Shown here piece after piece: positions 51,203 through 59,691 of a stretch of 64,000 nt of DNA. The notes beneath the pieces were generated by a model. That model saw only the letters and a list, made by a program, of their open reading frames with translations. It was not told the origin of the DNA and searched no databases. The DNA is taken from positions 372,001-436,000 of the forward strand of contig NZ_LPUX01000061.1 in NCBI RefSeq assembly GCF_001651865.1, given 5' to 3'. Made by a program: the position numbers and the translations under genes. The stretch comes from Sinorhizobium glycinis. GTDB lineage: Bacteria; Pseudomonadota; Alphaproteobacteria; Rhizobiales; Rhizobiaceae. Position 1 is the first letter of the stretch. Each line of letters begins with the position of its first letter.

Positions 51203-52729
51203 ATGATACACTTCGAGCTTATCGCGCCGGTTGGAGCAATCCTTCGACGGAATGCGCGCCTGTATCCCGGGAAAATGGCCTTCGAGGACAGGAGGCGGTC
51301 AGTTTCCTATGACGCCCTGGACCGGGAGACAGAGGACCTCGCGTCCCGCCTCGTTGCGCTGGGTCTCAGGAAAGGCCAGGCCGTCGCGATCTTTCTGCCG
51401 AACTCAGTAAATTGGGTCGTCGCTTGCCTTGCCGTCGTGCGGGCGGGCGGAACCGCCGTTCCGGTGAGCATCGAGGCGACCGAGGCCGAAATCGCCTACC
51501 GAATCAGCGATGCGGAATGCGTTTTCCTGATCATGCCGCCGGAAAAGCAGCCTGTCGTGGACACGTTGCTGCAGCGCTCCGAGAAACCGCCCGTCGTGAT
51601 TGCCGTGAACGAGGAGATCGGCTTTGACGCGTCGGGGCAGACGGCTGCATTCGAGGATGATCAGGATATCGATCGCCCGGCATTCATCGTCTACACATCC
51701 GGCACGACAGGCCAGCCCAAGGGCGTCCTGCTATCGATGCGCTCCATGCTCTGGGTGACGGCGGCGTGCTGGGCGCCGATCGCGGGGTTGAACGAGAATG
51801 ACATCGTTCTCAACACCCTACCTCTCTACCACTCCTATGCTCTGAATATCGCGGTTCTCTCCATCATCGCGACGGGCGCGAGCGAATACATCATGGAGAA
51901 GTTCTCGACCTCTCAGGCGACGGAACTTCTTCGGACAGGTCGCTTCACCTTCATGCCCGGGGTTCCGACGGTCTTCCACTATTTCCTGTCGGCCTGCCAG
52001 GCCAGCGGAGAAAGGCTGCTTTCGTCCGTCCGCCTTTGCGTCTCCGCTGGGGCGATCATGCCGGGAACGCTGAACAGCGACTTTGAAGCGTTTTTCGACG
52101 TTCCGCTTCTGGATGGTTACGGTATCACCGAAACATCGACGATGGTGACCATGAACTGGCCTGGGAAATGGCGTGTTCCTGGTTCCTGTGGGCTACCGGT
52201 TCCGGGCCTCACGGTCCGCCTGGTGGATCCGAAAACGGGTCTCGACGTGCCGGTGGGCGTCGAGGGCGAATTGATCTGCAAAGGCCCGAACCTGATGCAG
52301 GGCTACCATAACAAGCCGCTGGAGACCGAAAAAGCCGTCGTCGACGGATGGTATCATACCGGCGATCTAGCGAAGTCCGACCTCAACGGCTTCCTCACGA
52401 TCACCGGCCGCCTCAAGGAACTGATCATCCGCGGCGGGCAGAATATCGCACCAGCGGAGGTCGAGGAGGCGATCCTCCTGTTGCACGACACAGTCATGGA
52501 CTGCGCGGTGGTCGGGATGCCTCACAGCATGCTGGGAGAGGTCCCCGTCGCCTGCATCGTCGTCAAGGAAGGGCAGGCCTTCGACCAGGAGGATCTGATG
52601 CGGCACTGCAAGGCGCGTCTCTCTGCCTACAAAGTTCCTGACCGCGTCTATGTCGTGGCTGAGATCCCGCGCACGGGATCGGGAAAAATCCTGCGGGTCA
52701 AACTTCGCGAAAGCCTCCCTGCGGCGTGA
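51203..52729 (+). CDS. Acyl/aryl-CoA synthetase (AMP-forming)
   Basis: A 508-residue ANL-family ligase: P-loop VYTSGTTGQPKGV (~163-175), YGITETST, WYHTGDLA, GRLKELIIRGGQNIAPAEVEE as GRLKELIIRGGQ then NIAP, and the acyl-adenylate lysine in PRTGSGKILR near the end. It activates a carboxylic acid with ATP and CoA for the following beta-oxidation-like steps. The ATG is preceded by GGGAGGA. It is in the same operon as the crotonase- and SDR-like genes. Confidence 0.92.
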   Translation: MIHFELIAPVGAILRRNARLYPGKMAFEDRRRSVSYDALDRETEDLASRLVALGLRKGQAVAIFLPNSVNWVVACLAVVRAGGTAVPVSIEATEAEIAYRISDAECVFLIMPPEKQPVVDTLLQRSEKPPVVIAVNEEIGFDASGQTAAFEDDQDIDRPAFIVYTSGTTGQPKGVLLSMRSMLWVTAACWAPIAGLNENDIVLNTLPLYHSYALNIAVLSIIATGASEYIMEKFSTSQATELLRTGRFTFMPGVPTVFHYFLSACQASGERLLSSVRLCVSAGAIMPGTLNSDFEAFFDVPLLDGYGITETSTMVTMNWPGKWRVPGSCGLPVPGLTVRLVDPKTGLDVPVGVEGELICKGPNLMQGYHNKPLETEKAVVDGWYHTGDLAKSDLNGFLTITGRLKELIIRGGQNIAPAEVEEAILLLHDTVMDCAVVGMPHSMLGEVPVACIVVKEGQAFDQEDLMRHCKARLSAYKVPDRVYVVAEIPRTGSGKILRVKLRESLPAA

Positions 52730-52754
52730 CGCGGGAAAGGCACAGGAGAAAATC

Positions 52755-53915
52755 ATGAATCCCTTTGTGTTCAGTACGACAGGCCACCTCGTCTTCCGTC
52801 CCGGCGCGGCGGCGCAGATTGGCGGACTCCTCGATCCCAGGTTTGGCGAGCGCATCCTGTTCGTCACCGATGGCGGTCTTAGAAAGCTTGGCCTGTGCGA
52901 CCCCGCGCTCGCCTCCCTCTCGGGATCGGGTATTGCGGTCACCGTATTCGACGCGGTCGAGGCCGACCCGTCGCTGACGATGGTAGAGGCCGCGATCGAG
53001 GTGGCGAAAACCGCGGGTGTGACAGGCGTGATCGGCTTCGGCGGCGGTTCCTCGCTGGATGTAGCGAAGGTCGTGGCGCTTCTCTGCGGTTCGGGCGAAG
53101 ATATGGATGGCGCATGGGGCGTCGGCAACGCCAAGGGACCTCGGCTGCCGTTGGCGCTCGTGCCCACGACGGCGGGAACGGGTTCGGAGGTGACGCCGGT
53201 CTCGATCATTACGGTGGGTGGTGATGAGAAACGCGGCATTTCATCGCCGATCATCCTGCCTGACGTTGCGATCCTCGATGCGGACCTGACGCTCGGCCTT
53301 CCGCCGTCGACCACTGCCGCCACCGGCATCGACGCGATGGTGCATGCCATCGAAGCTTATGCTTCCAGAAGCGCGAACAACAATCCGCTCTCCAGGATGC
53401 TGGCCCGGCAAGCGCTCCAGTTGCTGGGCGAGAATATCGAGAAGGCTGTGTTTGAAGGGGAGGATCGGGCGGCGCGGGGCGCGATGCTCCTCGGGTCCAT
53501 GCTGGCGGGCCAGGCCTTCGCCAATTCGCCGGTCGCCGCCGTGCATGCGCTCGCCTATCCGATCGGCGGGACCTTCCATATTCCGCACGGGCTTTCCAAC
53601 GCGCTCGTGCTTCCGCATGTCTTGCGCTTCAATGCGCCGGTGGCCGCCTCCGTCTACGCCGAAATCGCCGCTGATGCCTTTCCGGATCTCGCGTGCGAAC
53701 AGGACGCCGGGCAGCGTTGCGCGGCCTTTATCGAGCGTCTAGCCGAACTGTCGACGAGGCTCGGGCTGCAGCCTCGGTTGCGGGACGTGGGCATCGGCGA
53801 AGAGCACCTCGCCGGAATGGCGGGGGACGCGATGAAGCAGACCAGGCTCCTCGTGAACAATCCCCGAGATGTGAACGAGGCGGACGCCCTCTCTATCTAC
53901 AAGGCGGCTTGGTGA
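52755..53915 (+). CDS. Iron-containing alcohol dehydrogenase
   Basis: A 386-residue member of the iron-dependent ADH family. The NAD-binding GFGGGSSLD (~96-104) and metal ligands in TGIDAMVHAIEAY and AVHALAYPIGG..HIPHG are all visible. Relatives oxidise alcohols, 4-hydroxybutyrate or lactaldehyde, or reduce maleylacetate. AGGAGA precedes the ATG at 52755. Its TGA shares the A with the ATG of the thioesterase gene, so the two are coupled. Confidence 0.9.
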   Translation: MNPFVFSTTGHLVFRPGAAAQIGGLLDPRFGERILFVTDGGLRKLGLCDPALASLSGSGIAVTVFDAVEADPSLTMVEAAIEVAKTAGVTGVIGFGGGSSLDVAKVVALLCGSGEDMDGAWGVGNAKGPRLPLALVPTTAGTGSEVTPVSIITVGGDEKRGISSPIILPDVAILDADLTLGLPPSTTAATGIDAMVHAIEAYASRSANNNPLSRMLARQALQLLGENIEKAVFEGEDRAARGAMLLGSMLAGQAFANSPVAAVHALAYPIGGTFHIPHGLSNALVLPHVLRFNAPVAASVYAEIAADAFPDLACEQDAGQRCAAFIERLAELSTRLGLQPRLRDVGIGEEHLAGMAGDAMKQTRLLVNNPRDVNEADALSIYKAAW

Positions 53916-54358
53916 TGATGGAACGCGAGGGACCCGGCAAGCGCTCTTACTACGAGGTGTTTCGGACGATTGGAACGCGCTGGTCGGACAATGACACATA
54001 CGGGCATATGAACAATGTCATCCATTACAGCCTGTTTGATACGGCGGTGAATGGCTTCCTCATCGAAAGCGGCGTGCTGGACATCAAGGGTGGAGCGGAG
54101 ATCTTCCTCGTTGTCGAAACAGGGTGCCGCTACTACGCGGAAATGACCTTCCCGGACGTGGTCACGGCTGGAATCCGCGTTGCGAAACTCGGAAATTCGT
54201 CCGTCCGGTATGAAATCGGGCTCTTTCGCAACGACGACGAGACCGCCGCGGCCGAGGGCTTTTTCATCCATGTGAATATCGATCGCCTGTCGAGGCGCGC
54301 GGTGCCTTTCGGGCATGCCGTAAGGCGTCTGCTCGAGCCGCTGTTGGTTACGAGCTAG
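53915..54358 (+). CDS. Hotdog-fold acyl-CoA thioesterase
   Basis: A 147-residue 4HBT-type thioesterase with the signature [16 protein letters not shown] (catalytic Asp in D-x-D-x-x-GH). It hydrolyses an acyl- or aryl-CoA to release the acid at the end of the pathway. ATG at 53915 overlaps the previous stop; ATG at 53918 is the alternative. The long in-frame upstream part lies within the dehydrogenase gene. Confidence 0.87.
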   Translation: MMEREGPGKRSYYEVFRTIGTRWSDNDTYGHMNNVIHYSLFDTAVNGFLIESGVLDIKGGAEIFLVVETGCRYYAEMTFPDVVTAGIRVAKLGNSSVRYEIGLFRNDDETAAAEGFFIHVNIDRLSRRAVPFGHAVRRLLEPLLVTS

Positions 54359-54369
54359 GAGGATTCCTG

Positions 54370-54510
54370 ATGACGATGCCGAGCGAGGGTCTCATTTCAA
54401 CGGAAGTCGCGCCGTTCGGAGGTATGAAAGAAAGTGGCAACGGCCGCGAAGGGGCGAAGTACGGCGTGGATGATTACCTGGAAATCAAATACATCTGCAT
54501 GGGGATTTGA
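54370..54510 (+). pseudogene. C-terminal remnant of gabD (succinate-semialdehyde dehydrogenase)
   Basis: A 46-codon frame whose sequence from [17 protein letters not shown] through [15 protein letters not shown] matches the C-terminal end of GabD-type aldehyde dehydrogenases. All other domains are absent. It is preceded by AGGAGG and could be translated, but it has no catalytic residues. It indicates that a gabD gene once adjoined the thioesterase or adk gene and was removed by deletion. Confidence 0.8.
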
Positions 54511-54512
54511 GG

Positions 54513-55097
54513 ATGGTGAACCTCGTTCTTCTAGGGCCTCCCGGTGCGGGTAAAGGTACGCAGGCCGAGCGACTCGTGCGGGATTATGATCTCCTGCACA
54601 TCTCCACTGGTGATCTCCTGCGCGATGCGATCAAAGCCCAGAGCCCGCTTGGCCGGACAGCGAAAATGGCGGTCGATGAGGGAAGACTTGTTCCAGACGA
54701 AGTAGTTGTCGGCCTGGTGGAGGAGCGGCTAACCGATAAGGAGCCTGGCCAAGGGTTCATTCTGGACGGATTTCCCCGAACAATTGCACAGGCAGGTGCA
54801 CTAGAACAGCTGCTCGAGAGCATGCAGGTTCCGCTCGATCACGTTATCCTGTTCGATATTCCTATACGCCTTCTCGAAGAGCGAATTGCCAAAAGAGCCG
54901 AACAGACGCGCTCCGCAGGCGCGCAGCCACGTACGGATGACAGCCCAGAGGTCCTGAAGAAACGAATTGAAGAGTTTGCGCGTGCGACGGCGGCATTGTC
55001 ACCATTCTACGAGCAAAACGGACTTCTTCGTCGCGTCGATGCATCGGAAGACATCGAACGCGTTGCGACTCAGATCCGCGACTTTTTGCAGCCGTAG
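54513..55097 (+). CDS. adk: Adenylate kinase
   Basis: A 194-residue short-form adenylate kinase: P-loop GPPGAGKGTQ (7-16), STGDLLR, LDGFPRT. It has the short lid typical of alphaproteobacterial enzymes (RAEQTRSAGAQPRTDD). It interconverts AMP, ADP and ATP. The housekeeping adk of alphaproteobacteria lies in the ribosomal-protein operon, so this is probably an additional copy, perhaps linked to AMP produced by the CoA ligase. It starts 2 bases after the gabD remnant. Confidence 0.92.
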   Translation: MVNLVLLGPPGAGKGTQAERLVRDYDLLHISTGDLLRDAIKAQSPLGRTAKMAVDEGRLVPDEVVVGLVEERLTDKEPGQGFILDGFPRTIAQAGALEQLLESMQVPLDHVILFDIPIRLLEERIAKRAEQTRSAGAQPRTDDSPEVLKKRIEEFARATAALSPFYEQNGLLRRVDASEDIERVATQIRDFLQP

Positions 55098-55243
55098 TCA
55101 AGGCCCAATCATGGTCAATTCAGAACGCTAAGCCGATTGAGATGGAAATCATGCGATAAATCCAGACCCTACAGGTAATGCGCCGCCTTCCCAAAAGGAA
55201 ATGTCCTCAACGCGCCGATAAGCCGCCCTCAACGCCCGAGTAT

Positions 55244-55885
55244 CTAAATGAACTTGGTGAGTTCTTCGCGCTGAGCCGGACTCAACGGTCTCAGTTCCCG
55301 GCCATGAAGCATCAGGAACAGTTTCGCGGTTTCCTCCAGTTCCTCAGTCGCGTACTGCGCCTCCTCAAGCGACCTCCCAGCCACGACGGGTCCGTGGTTC
55401 GCCATGAGGACGGCGTTGCTTGTCGCGGCGGCCTCCTGTACCGCCGTGGCCAGCTTCTCGTCTCCGGGACGGAAGTAGGGCACTAATGGCAGGGTGCCGA
55501 CCCGCATCACGTAATAGGCGGTCAGGGGAGGCAGCACATCCTTTTCATCGACGTCTTTCAGTATACTGACCGCCACCGAGTATGTTGAGTGGAGGTGGAC
55601 AACGGCCTTGCCGTGCGGCCGCGCGCAATACATGCAGCGGTGAAGGAAGGCCTCTTTGGTGGGCTTGTCTCCGCCGAGGTGAACGCCCTCCGCGGAGAAG
55701 AGCGAAAGTCGTTCAGGCACGAGGCTTCCGAGCGAAGCATTCGTGGGCGTCATCAACATCCGTCCATCCGACATCTTCACGCTTATGTTGCCAGTCGAAC
55801 CGAATGTCAGGCCGCGGTCGAAAATCGATTTTCCGGCCCGCACGATATCGTCGCGGGTCCTGGTTTCCTCGGACAGTGCAGCCAT
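55244..55885 (-). CDS. otnC: 3-oxo-tetronate 4-phosphate decarboxylase (OtnC-like)
   Basis: A 213-residue class II aldolase-family protein. Zinc and substrate residues are seen in GSTGNISVK, VVHLHSTYSV and LMANHGPVV. Directly after otnK (stop and start share a base) the expected reaction is decarboxylation of 3-oxo-tetronate 4-phosphate to dihydroxyacetone phosphate. ATG at 55885 is chosen; the longer frame runs inside otnK. It is the last gene of the minus-strand operon. Confidence 0.88.
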   Translation of the reverse strand: MAALSEETRTRDDIVRAGKSIFDRGLTFGSTGNISVKMSDGRMLMTPTNASLGSLVPERLSLFSAEGVHLGGDKPTKEAFLHRCMYCARPHGKAVVHLHSTYSVAVSILKDVDEKDVLPPLTAYYVMRVGTLPLVPYFRPGDEKLATAVQEAAATSNAVLMANHGPVVAGRSLEEAQYATEELEETAKLFLMLHGRELRPLSPAQREELTKFI

Positions 55886-57159
55886 CAGAGTTTGTCCCAG
55901 GCTTGGACGAAGAAGTCGGGCGCCCCAAAGTTCCCCGACTTCAGCGCAAGCGAAATTCGGCCTGCCGCCGTCGGTGAGCTGACCCACGGAACTCCGGGTG
56001 CGATCTCGTTTCCAATATCCAGTTGTTTGATCCCAAGAGATTTCACGACGGCACCCGACGTTTCGCCACCCGCTACGATCAACTCGGAGACGCCCCTATC
56101 GATGAGTTGCTTGGCGATCTTGGACAGTGCACCTTCGACCATGGTCCCTGCCTCAGCCACCCCGAATTTCACCTGGTTCGCCTTCACCTGGTCGGGCGCA
56201 GCCGTGGCGTAGAATAGGACGGGCTTTTGCCCAAGTCGGCCCTTGGCCCAATCGAGCGCTTCCTTGACGACGTCTTGGCCTGTGGCGAGTTGCTCGACGT
56301 CAATGCGAAAGCCCTCATGGTCCTGCAGCATCTTTTCCACCTGGCCATTGGTCGCGGTAGAGCAGCTTCCGGAGATCACGGCGCGGGAGCCTCCCGGGAG
56401 GGTTGAGGGTTCCGGCTCCCGCGCCGCCGCCGCACCACCTTCGAACATCGTCCTCGCAAGTCCATATGCGAGACCGGAAGCGCCTGTGAGGAGGGGCGCG
56501 TCGTCGAACGCGGCGGCGATAACCTCAAGGTCGGCGTCTTCCATGGCGTCGAGGACCGCAACCCCGTATCCGCTCGCGCGCGCCTTCGACACCCAGGCAC
56601 GCACCGCGTCGACGCCTTGCTTGACCGTCTCGTGATAACACCCAGCGACTTTCTGCGAGGTCTGCGGCGCGAGAACCCGCACCAGGTTCGAATCCGTCAT
56701 CGGAGTGAGCGGATGGTTCTTCATGCCGGATTCGCTGAGCGGGATGTCGCCGACGAAGAGATTGCTCTTGTAAATAGTGCGGGCGTTCGCCGGGAACGCC
56801 GGGCAAGCGGTCGTGAAGTCGCCCCCCAGCTCAGCGAGCATCGCGTCCAATACCGGACCGATGTTGCCCCGCTCGGTGGAGTCGAATGTGGAGCAGTATT
56901 TGAAGTAGAACTTCGCCGCTCCCCGATGTTGAAGCCAGCGCAAGGCCGCGAGGGATTGCGCGACGGCGTCGGAAGGATCGATGGTCCTCGTCTTGAGAGC
57001 CACCACGATCGCGTCAGCATCGATTTCAAGTCCCTCATCGGGAACGTCGATGAGCACCGTGGTCTTCATTCCGCTTTTGGCGAAAATGCCCGCGACGTCG
57101 GTCGCTCCGGTAAAGTCGTCCGCCACGCAGCCGATCAGCAGCTTACGATTCTTCGCCAT
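55885..57159 (-). CDS. otnK: 3-oxo-tetronate kinase (OtnK-like, DUF1537)
   Basis: A 424-residue kinase of the four-carbon acid sugar kinase family: IGCVADDFTGATDVAG at the N-terminus, NARTIYKSNLFVGD, and VAGGETSGAVV in the C-terminal nucleotide-binding domain. It phosphorylates a 3-oxo-tetronate made by an upstream dehydrogenase. It is located between the aldehyde dehydrogenase and otnC. Confidence 0.92.
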   Translation of the reverse strand: MAKNRKLLIGCVADDFTGATDVAGIFAKSGMKTTVLIDVPDEGLEIDADAIVVALKTRTIDPSDAVAQSLAALRWLQHRGAAKFYFKYCSTFDSTERGNIGPVLDAMLAELGGDFTTACPAFPANARTIYKSNLFVGDIPLSESGMKNHPLTPMTDSNLVRVLAPQTSQKVAGCYHETVKQGVDAVRAWVSKARASGYGVAVLDAMEDADLEVIAAAFDDAPLLTGASGLAYGLARTMFEGGAAAAREPEPSTLPGGSRAVISGSCSTATNGQVEKMLQDHEGFRIDVEQLATGQDVVKEALDWAKGRLGQKPVLFYATAAPDQVKANQVKFGVAEAGTMVEGALSKIAKQLIDRGVSELIVAGGETSGAVVKSLGIKQLDIGNEIAPGVPWVSSPTAAGRISLALKSGNFGAPDFFVQAWDKL

Positions 57160-57163
57160 CCCA

Positions 57164-58648
57164 TCACCTCATGATGAACGGGTTGGCGACACTCTCGGCT
57201 GTGGAGACCATGACGCTCTTGGTCTGCAGGTAGTTCTGAATGGACGCCATGCCGTTCTCCCGGCCGATGCCCGAGTGTTTGTAGCCACCGAGCGGTGACA
57301 TGTAGCTGATGGTCCGGTAGGTGTTGACCCAAACCGTGCCCGCCTGGACGGCAGCCGAGACCCGCAGCATGCGACGCATGTCCTGAGTCCAAAAGCCCGC
57401 GGCCAAACCGTAATTCGTGTCGTTCGCGATCTGAATCGCCTCTTCCTCGGTATCGAACGGAATGACGGCGAGGACAGGACCGAAGACTTCCTCCTGCGCG
57501 ATGCGCATAGAATTCCGGACGCCGGCGAAAATCGTGGGCTCCACGAACCAGCCATTGCCGAGCTCGGGATTGGACGGGCGTGCGCCGCCGAGGAGGCACT
57601 CCGCGCCTTCGCCCTTGGCGATGTCGATGTAGCTCAGGATTTTCTCGAGTTGGGGGGGCGTCGTAACCGGACCGACCTGCGTCGAGGTCGAGAGCGGATC
57701 TCCCATCCGGGCCGTCTTAGCGAGCGCTATGACTTTCTCCAGAACTTGATCATGGATTTTGCTTTCGACGAGGAGGCGCGAGCCCGCGATGCAGGTCTGG
57801 CCGGTGGCGGCGAAGATGCCCGAAATGACGCCGTTGACGGCATTGTCTATCTCGGCGTCCGCGAAGACGATGTGCGGGCTCTTTCCGCCCAACTCGAGCG
57901 TGACCTTCTTGAAGTTCCGGGCGGCCAACTCTCCGATCTTGCGCCCCGTGCCTTCGCTTCCGGTGAACGCGATCTTCGCGACGTGTTTATGGGTCGTCAG
58001 CGTCTCGCCCACGTCGGCCCCGAAGCCCGTGACGACATTGAAGACGCCCGGGGGGAATCCGGCCTGCTCAACGAGCTTGGCAAATTCCAGCGTCGAGGCC
58101 GACGTGAACTCCGAGGGCTTTGCGACGAAGGTGTTTCCCGCCGCGAGAGCGGGAGCCAACTTGTAGGAGAGAAGCAAGAGAGGGGAGTTCCAGGGCGTGA
58201 TGCCGACACAGACGCCCAGCGGCTCGTTGCGGGTGTAGTTGAAGGTCTCGGGCTTGTCGATAGGGATGACCGCGCCCTCGATCTTGTCCGCCAAGCCGCC
58301 GAAGTAATAGTACCACTGCGGGATATACTTGAGCTGGAACAGCATCTCGTTGATGAGTTTGCCGTTGTCCGTCACCTCGATGCGGGCGAGGCGCTCGGCG
58401 TTCTCCGCGATCAAGTCGCCCAGGCGGCGGAGGAGGTGGCCACGGTCGCTCGCGGTGAGCTTGGGCCAAGGCCCGCCGGTGAAAGCCTTATGCGCCGCCT
58501 CGACCGCCCGTTCAGCGTCTTCCTTTGTTCCCTTTGGTATGGCTGCCCAGACGTCCCCAGTATAGGGATTGCGGGTCTCGAACGTCTCGCCGAGCGCCGC
58601 GTCGACCCACTGGCCGTCGATCAACATCTTGTAGGTTTGCATTTCCAT
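57164..58648 (-). CDS. NAD(P)-dependent aldehyde dehydrogenase
   Basis: A 494-residue ALDH. TPWNSPLLL, FTGSEGTGRKIG, LELGGKSPHIVF (general base Glu) and GQTCIAGSRLL (nucleophilic Cys) are all present, and the length is full. In a sugar-acid operon it would oxidise an aldose-derived or C4 aldehyde to its acid. It ends 4 bases before otnK. Confidence 0.93.
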   Translation of the reverse strand: MEMQTYKMLIDGQWVDAALGETFETRNPYTGDVWAAIPKGTKEDAERAVEAAHKAFTGGPWPKLTASDRGHLLRRLGDLIAENAERLARIEVTDNGKLINEMLFQLKYIPQWYYYFGGLADKIEGAVIPIDKPETFNYTRNEPLGVCVGITPWNSPLLLLSYKLAPALAAGNTFVAKPSEFTSASTLEFAKLVEQAGFPPGVFNVVTGFGADVGETLTTHKHVAKIAFTGSEGTGRKIGELAARNFKKVTLELGGKSPHIVFADAEIDNAVNGVISGIFAATGQTCIAGSRLLVESKIHDQVLEKVIALAKTARMGDPLSTSTQVGPVTTPPQLEKILSYIDIAKGEGAECLLGGARPSNPELGNGWFVEPTIFAGVRNSMRIAQEEVFGPVLAVIPFDTEEEAIQIANDTNYGLAAGFWTQDMRRMLRVSAAVQAGTVWVNTYRTISYMSPLGGYKHSGIGRENGMASIQNYLQTKSVMVSTAESVANPFIMR

Positions 58649-58654
58649 TTCCCT

Positions 58655-59365
58655 TTAGCAGCCAAGCCGGAGCGCCAGGTCTTCGAGGTCGTTGGCGACG
58701 TAGTCCCAATCTTGCTCCGCCTCGAGGTCCGTGATCTGACCCGGACCGTATTCGTTGGGGCGCGCGATGAAGGCGGTTCTGAGGCCAAGCGCGCGCGCGG
58801 CCGCGAGGTCGTAATTGTGGGCGGCGCACATCATCACCGCGGACGGTTCGAGGTAGAGCAGTTTGCAAACCCCTAGATAGGTTTCGGGGTCGGGCTTGTA
58901 GTGTTGGAAAAGCTCGCACGAGAACACGTTGTCCCACGGGAGGTCCGCATGCTTGGCCATGTTCACCAGGATCGCGACGTTCGCGTTCGACAGCGGGCCG
59001 ATGATGAACTTCGCCTTGAGGCGGTGAAGCCCACGAGAAGCGTCCGGCCAGCCGTTCAGACGGTGCCAGACCTTGTTGATGTGCATCATCCGCGCCTCGT
59101 CGAGAAGCGGCAGGCCCATCTCCTCGAATACAGACTTCAACGCGTCGAAGTGCAGCTCGTCGAGGTTCGTCCAAGGCAGCTCTCCCGAGCGGACCCGGGA
59201 TTTCTGCGGATTATAGCGGTCGCGCCAGCGGTCGACCACATCGGCCCAGTCGACGTTCAGACCTTGCTCCACGCCCCAGGACGTGAGGTCCGAAATGATA
59301 GAGCCACGCCAGTCAACGACCGTGCCGAACGTGTCGAAGACGATCGCTTTGATACTGTCCGCCAT
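58655..59365 (-). CDS. Haloacid dehalogenase type II-like hydrolase
   Basis: A 236-residue HAD protein. AIVFDTFGTVVDWRGS holds nucleophile D11; GPLSNANVAILV, KPDPETY and CAAHNYDL follow the L-2-haloacid dehalogenase subgroup, in which the motif reads SNAN and H-NYD. In this operon it may act as a phosphatase or on another C-O bond; dehalogenation is not shown. ATG at 59365 shares its A with the preceding stop. Confidence 0.85.
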   Translation of the reverse strand: MADSIKAIVFDTFGTVVDWRGSIISDLTSWGVEQGLNVDWADVVDRWRDRYNPQKSRVRSGELPWTNLDELHFDALKSVFEEMGLPLLDEARMMHINKVWHRLNGWPDASRGLHRLKAKFIIGPLSNANVAILVNMAKHADLPWDNVFSCELFQHYKPDPETYLGVCKLLYLEPSAVMMCAAHNYDLAAARALGLRTAFIARPNEYGPGQITDLEAEQDWDYVANDLEDLALRLGC

Positions 59366-59691
59366 CAATGGCCCCCGCTCGCTGCCGCGATGCGCTCAAA
59401 GGTCTGAACCTTCTTCTCAAGCACCCATGGTTGGCTGGCTTCGTTGAAGCTAAGAAAGTGCGCCGACTTGAGATGGAAGTCGAAATCCGCCCGGCTCCCG
59501 TAAACCTCGTACAGATGGATGCGTTCGGGCTGTTCGGAGTCCTGGCAGACGTCGAACACTGAGCAGCCAGGCTCGTCGCGCAGGGATGTCGCGGCATTCT
59601 CCACCATCGCCTCGCGGAATTGGTTCAGGAAATCGCCGCGGACGAGGAATTCCACCACGACGACATAGCCATCGGTCTGCGGTCGGGTCAT
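59365..59691 (-). CDS. ABM-domain protein (antibiotic biosynthesis monooxygenase family)
   Basis: A 108-residue ferredoxin-like-fold protein (YVVVVEFLVRGDFLNQF, then EPGCSVFDVCQD and IHLYEVYGSRADFDFHLKS). The family includes small cofactor-free monooxygenases and LsrG-like isomerases. Position in a sugar-acid operon favours an isomerase-like or mutarotase-like step. The start overlaps the previous gene's stop by 4 bases (ATGA). Confidence 0.85.
   Translation of the reverse strand: MTRPQTDGYVVVVEFLVRGDFLNQFREAMVENAATSLRDEPGCSVFDVCQDSEQPERIHLYEVYGSRADFDFHLKSAHFLSFNEASQPWVLEKKVQTFERIAAASGGH

Noticed and set aside
57650-58876. 408-residue plus-strand frame opposite the aldehyde dehydrogenase
   Set aside because: Shadow frame; no family features, while the minus strand encodes a complete enzyme.
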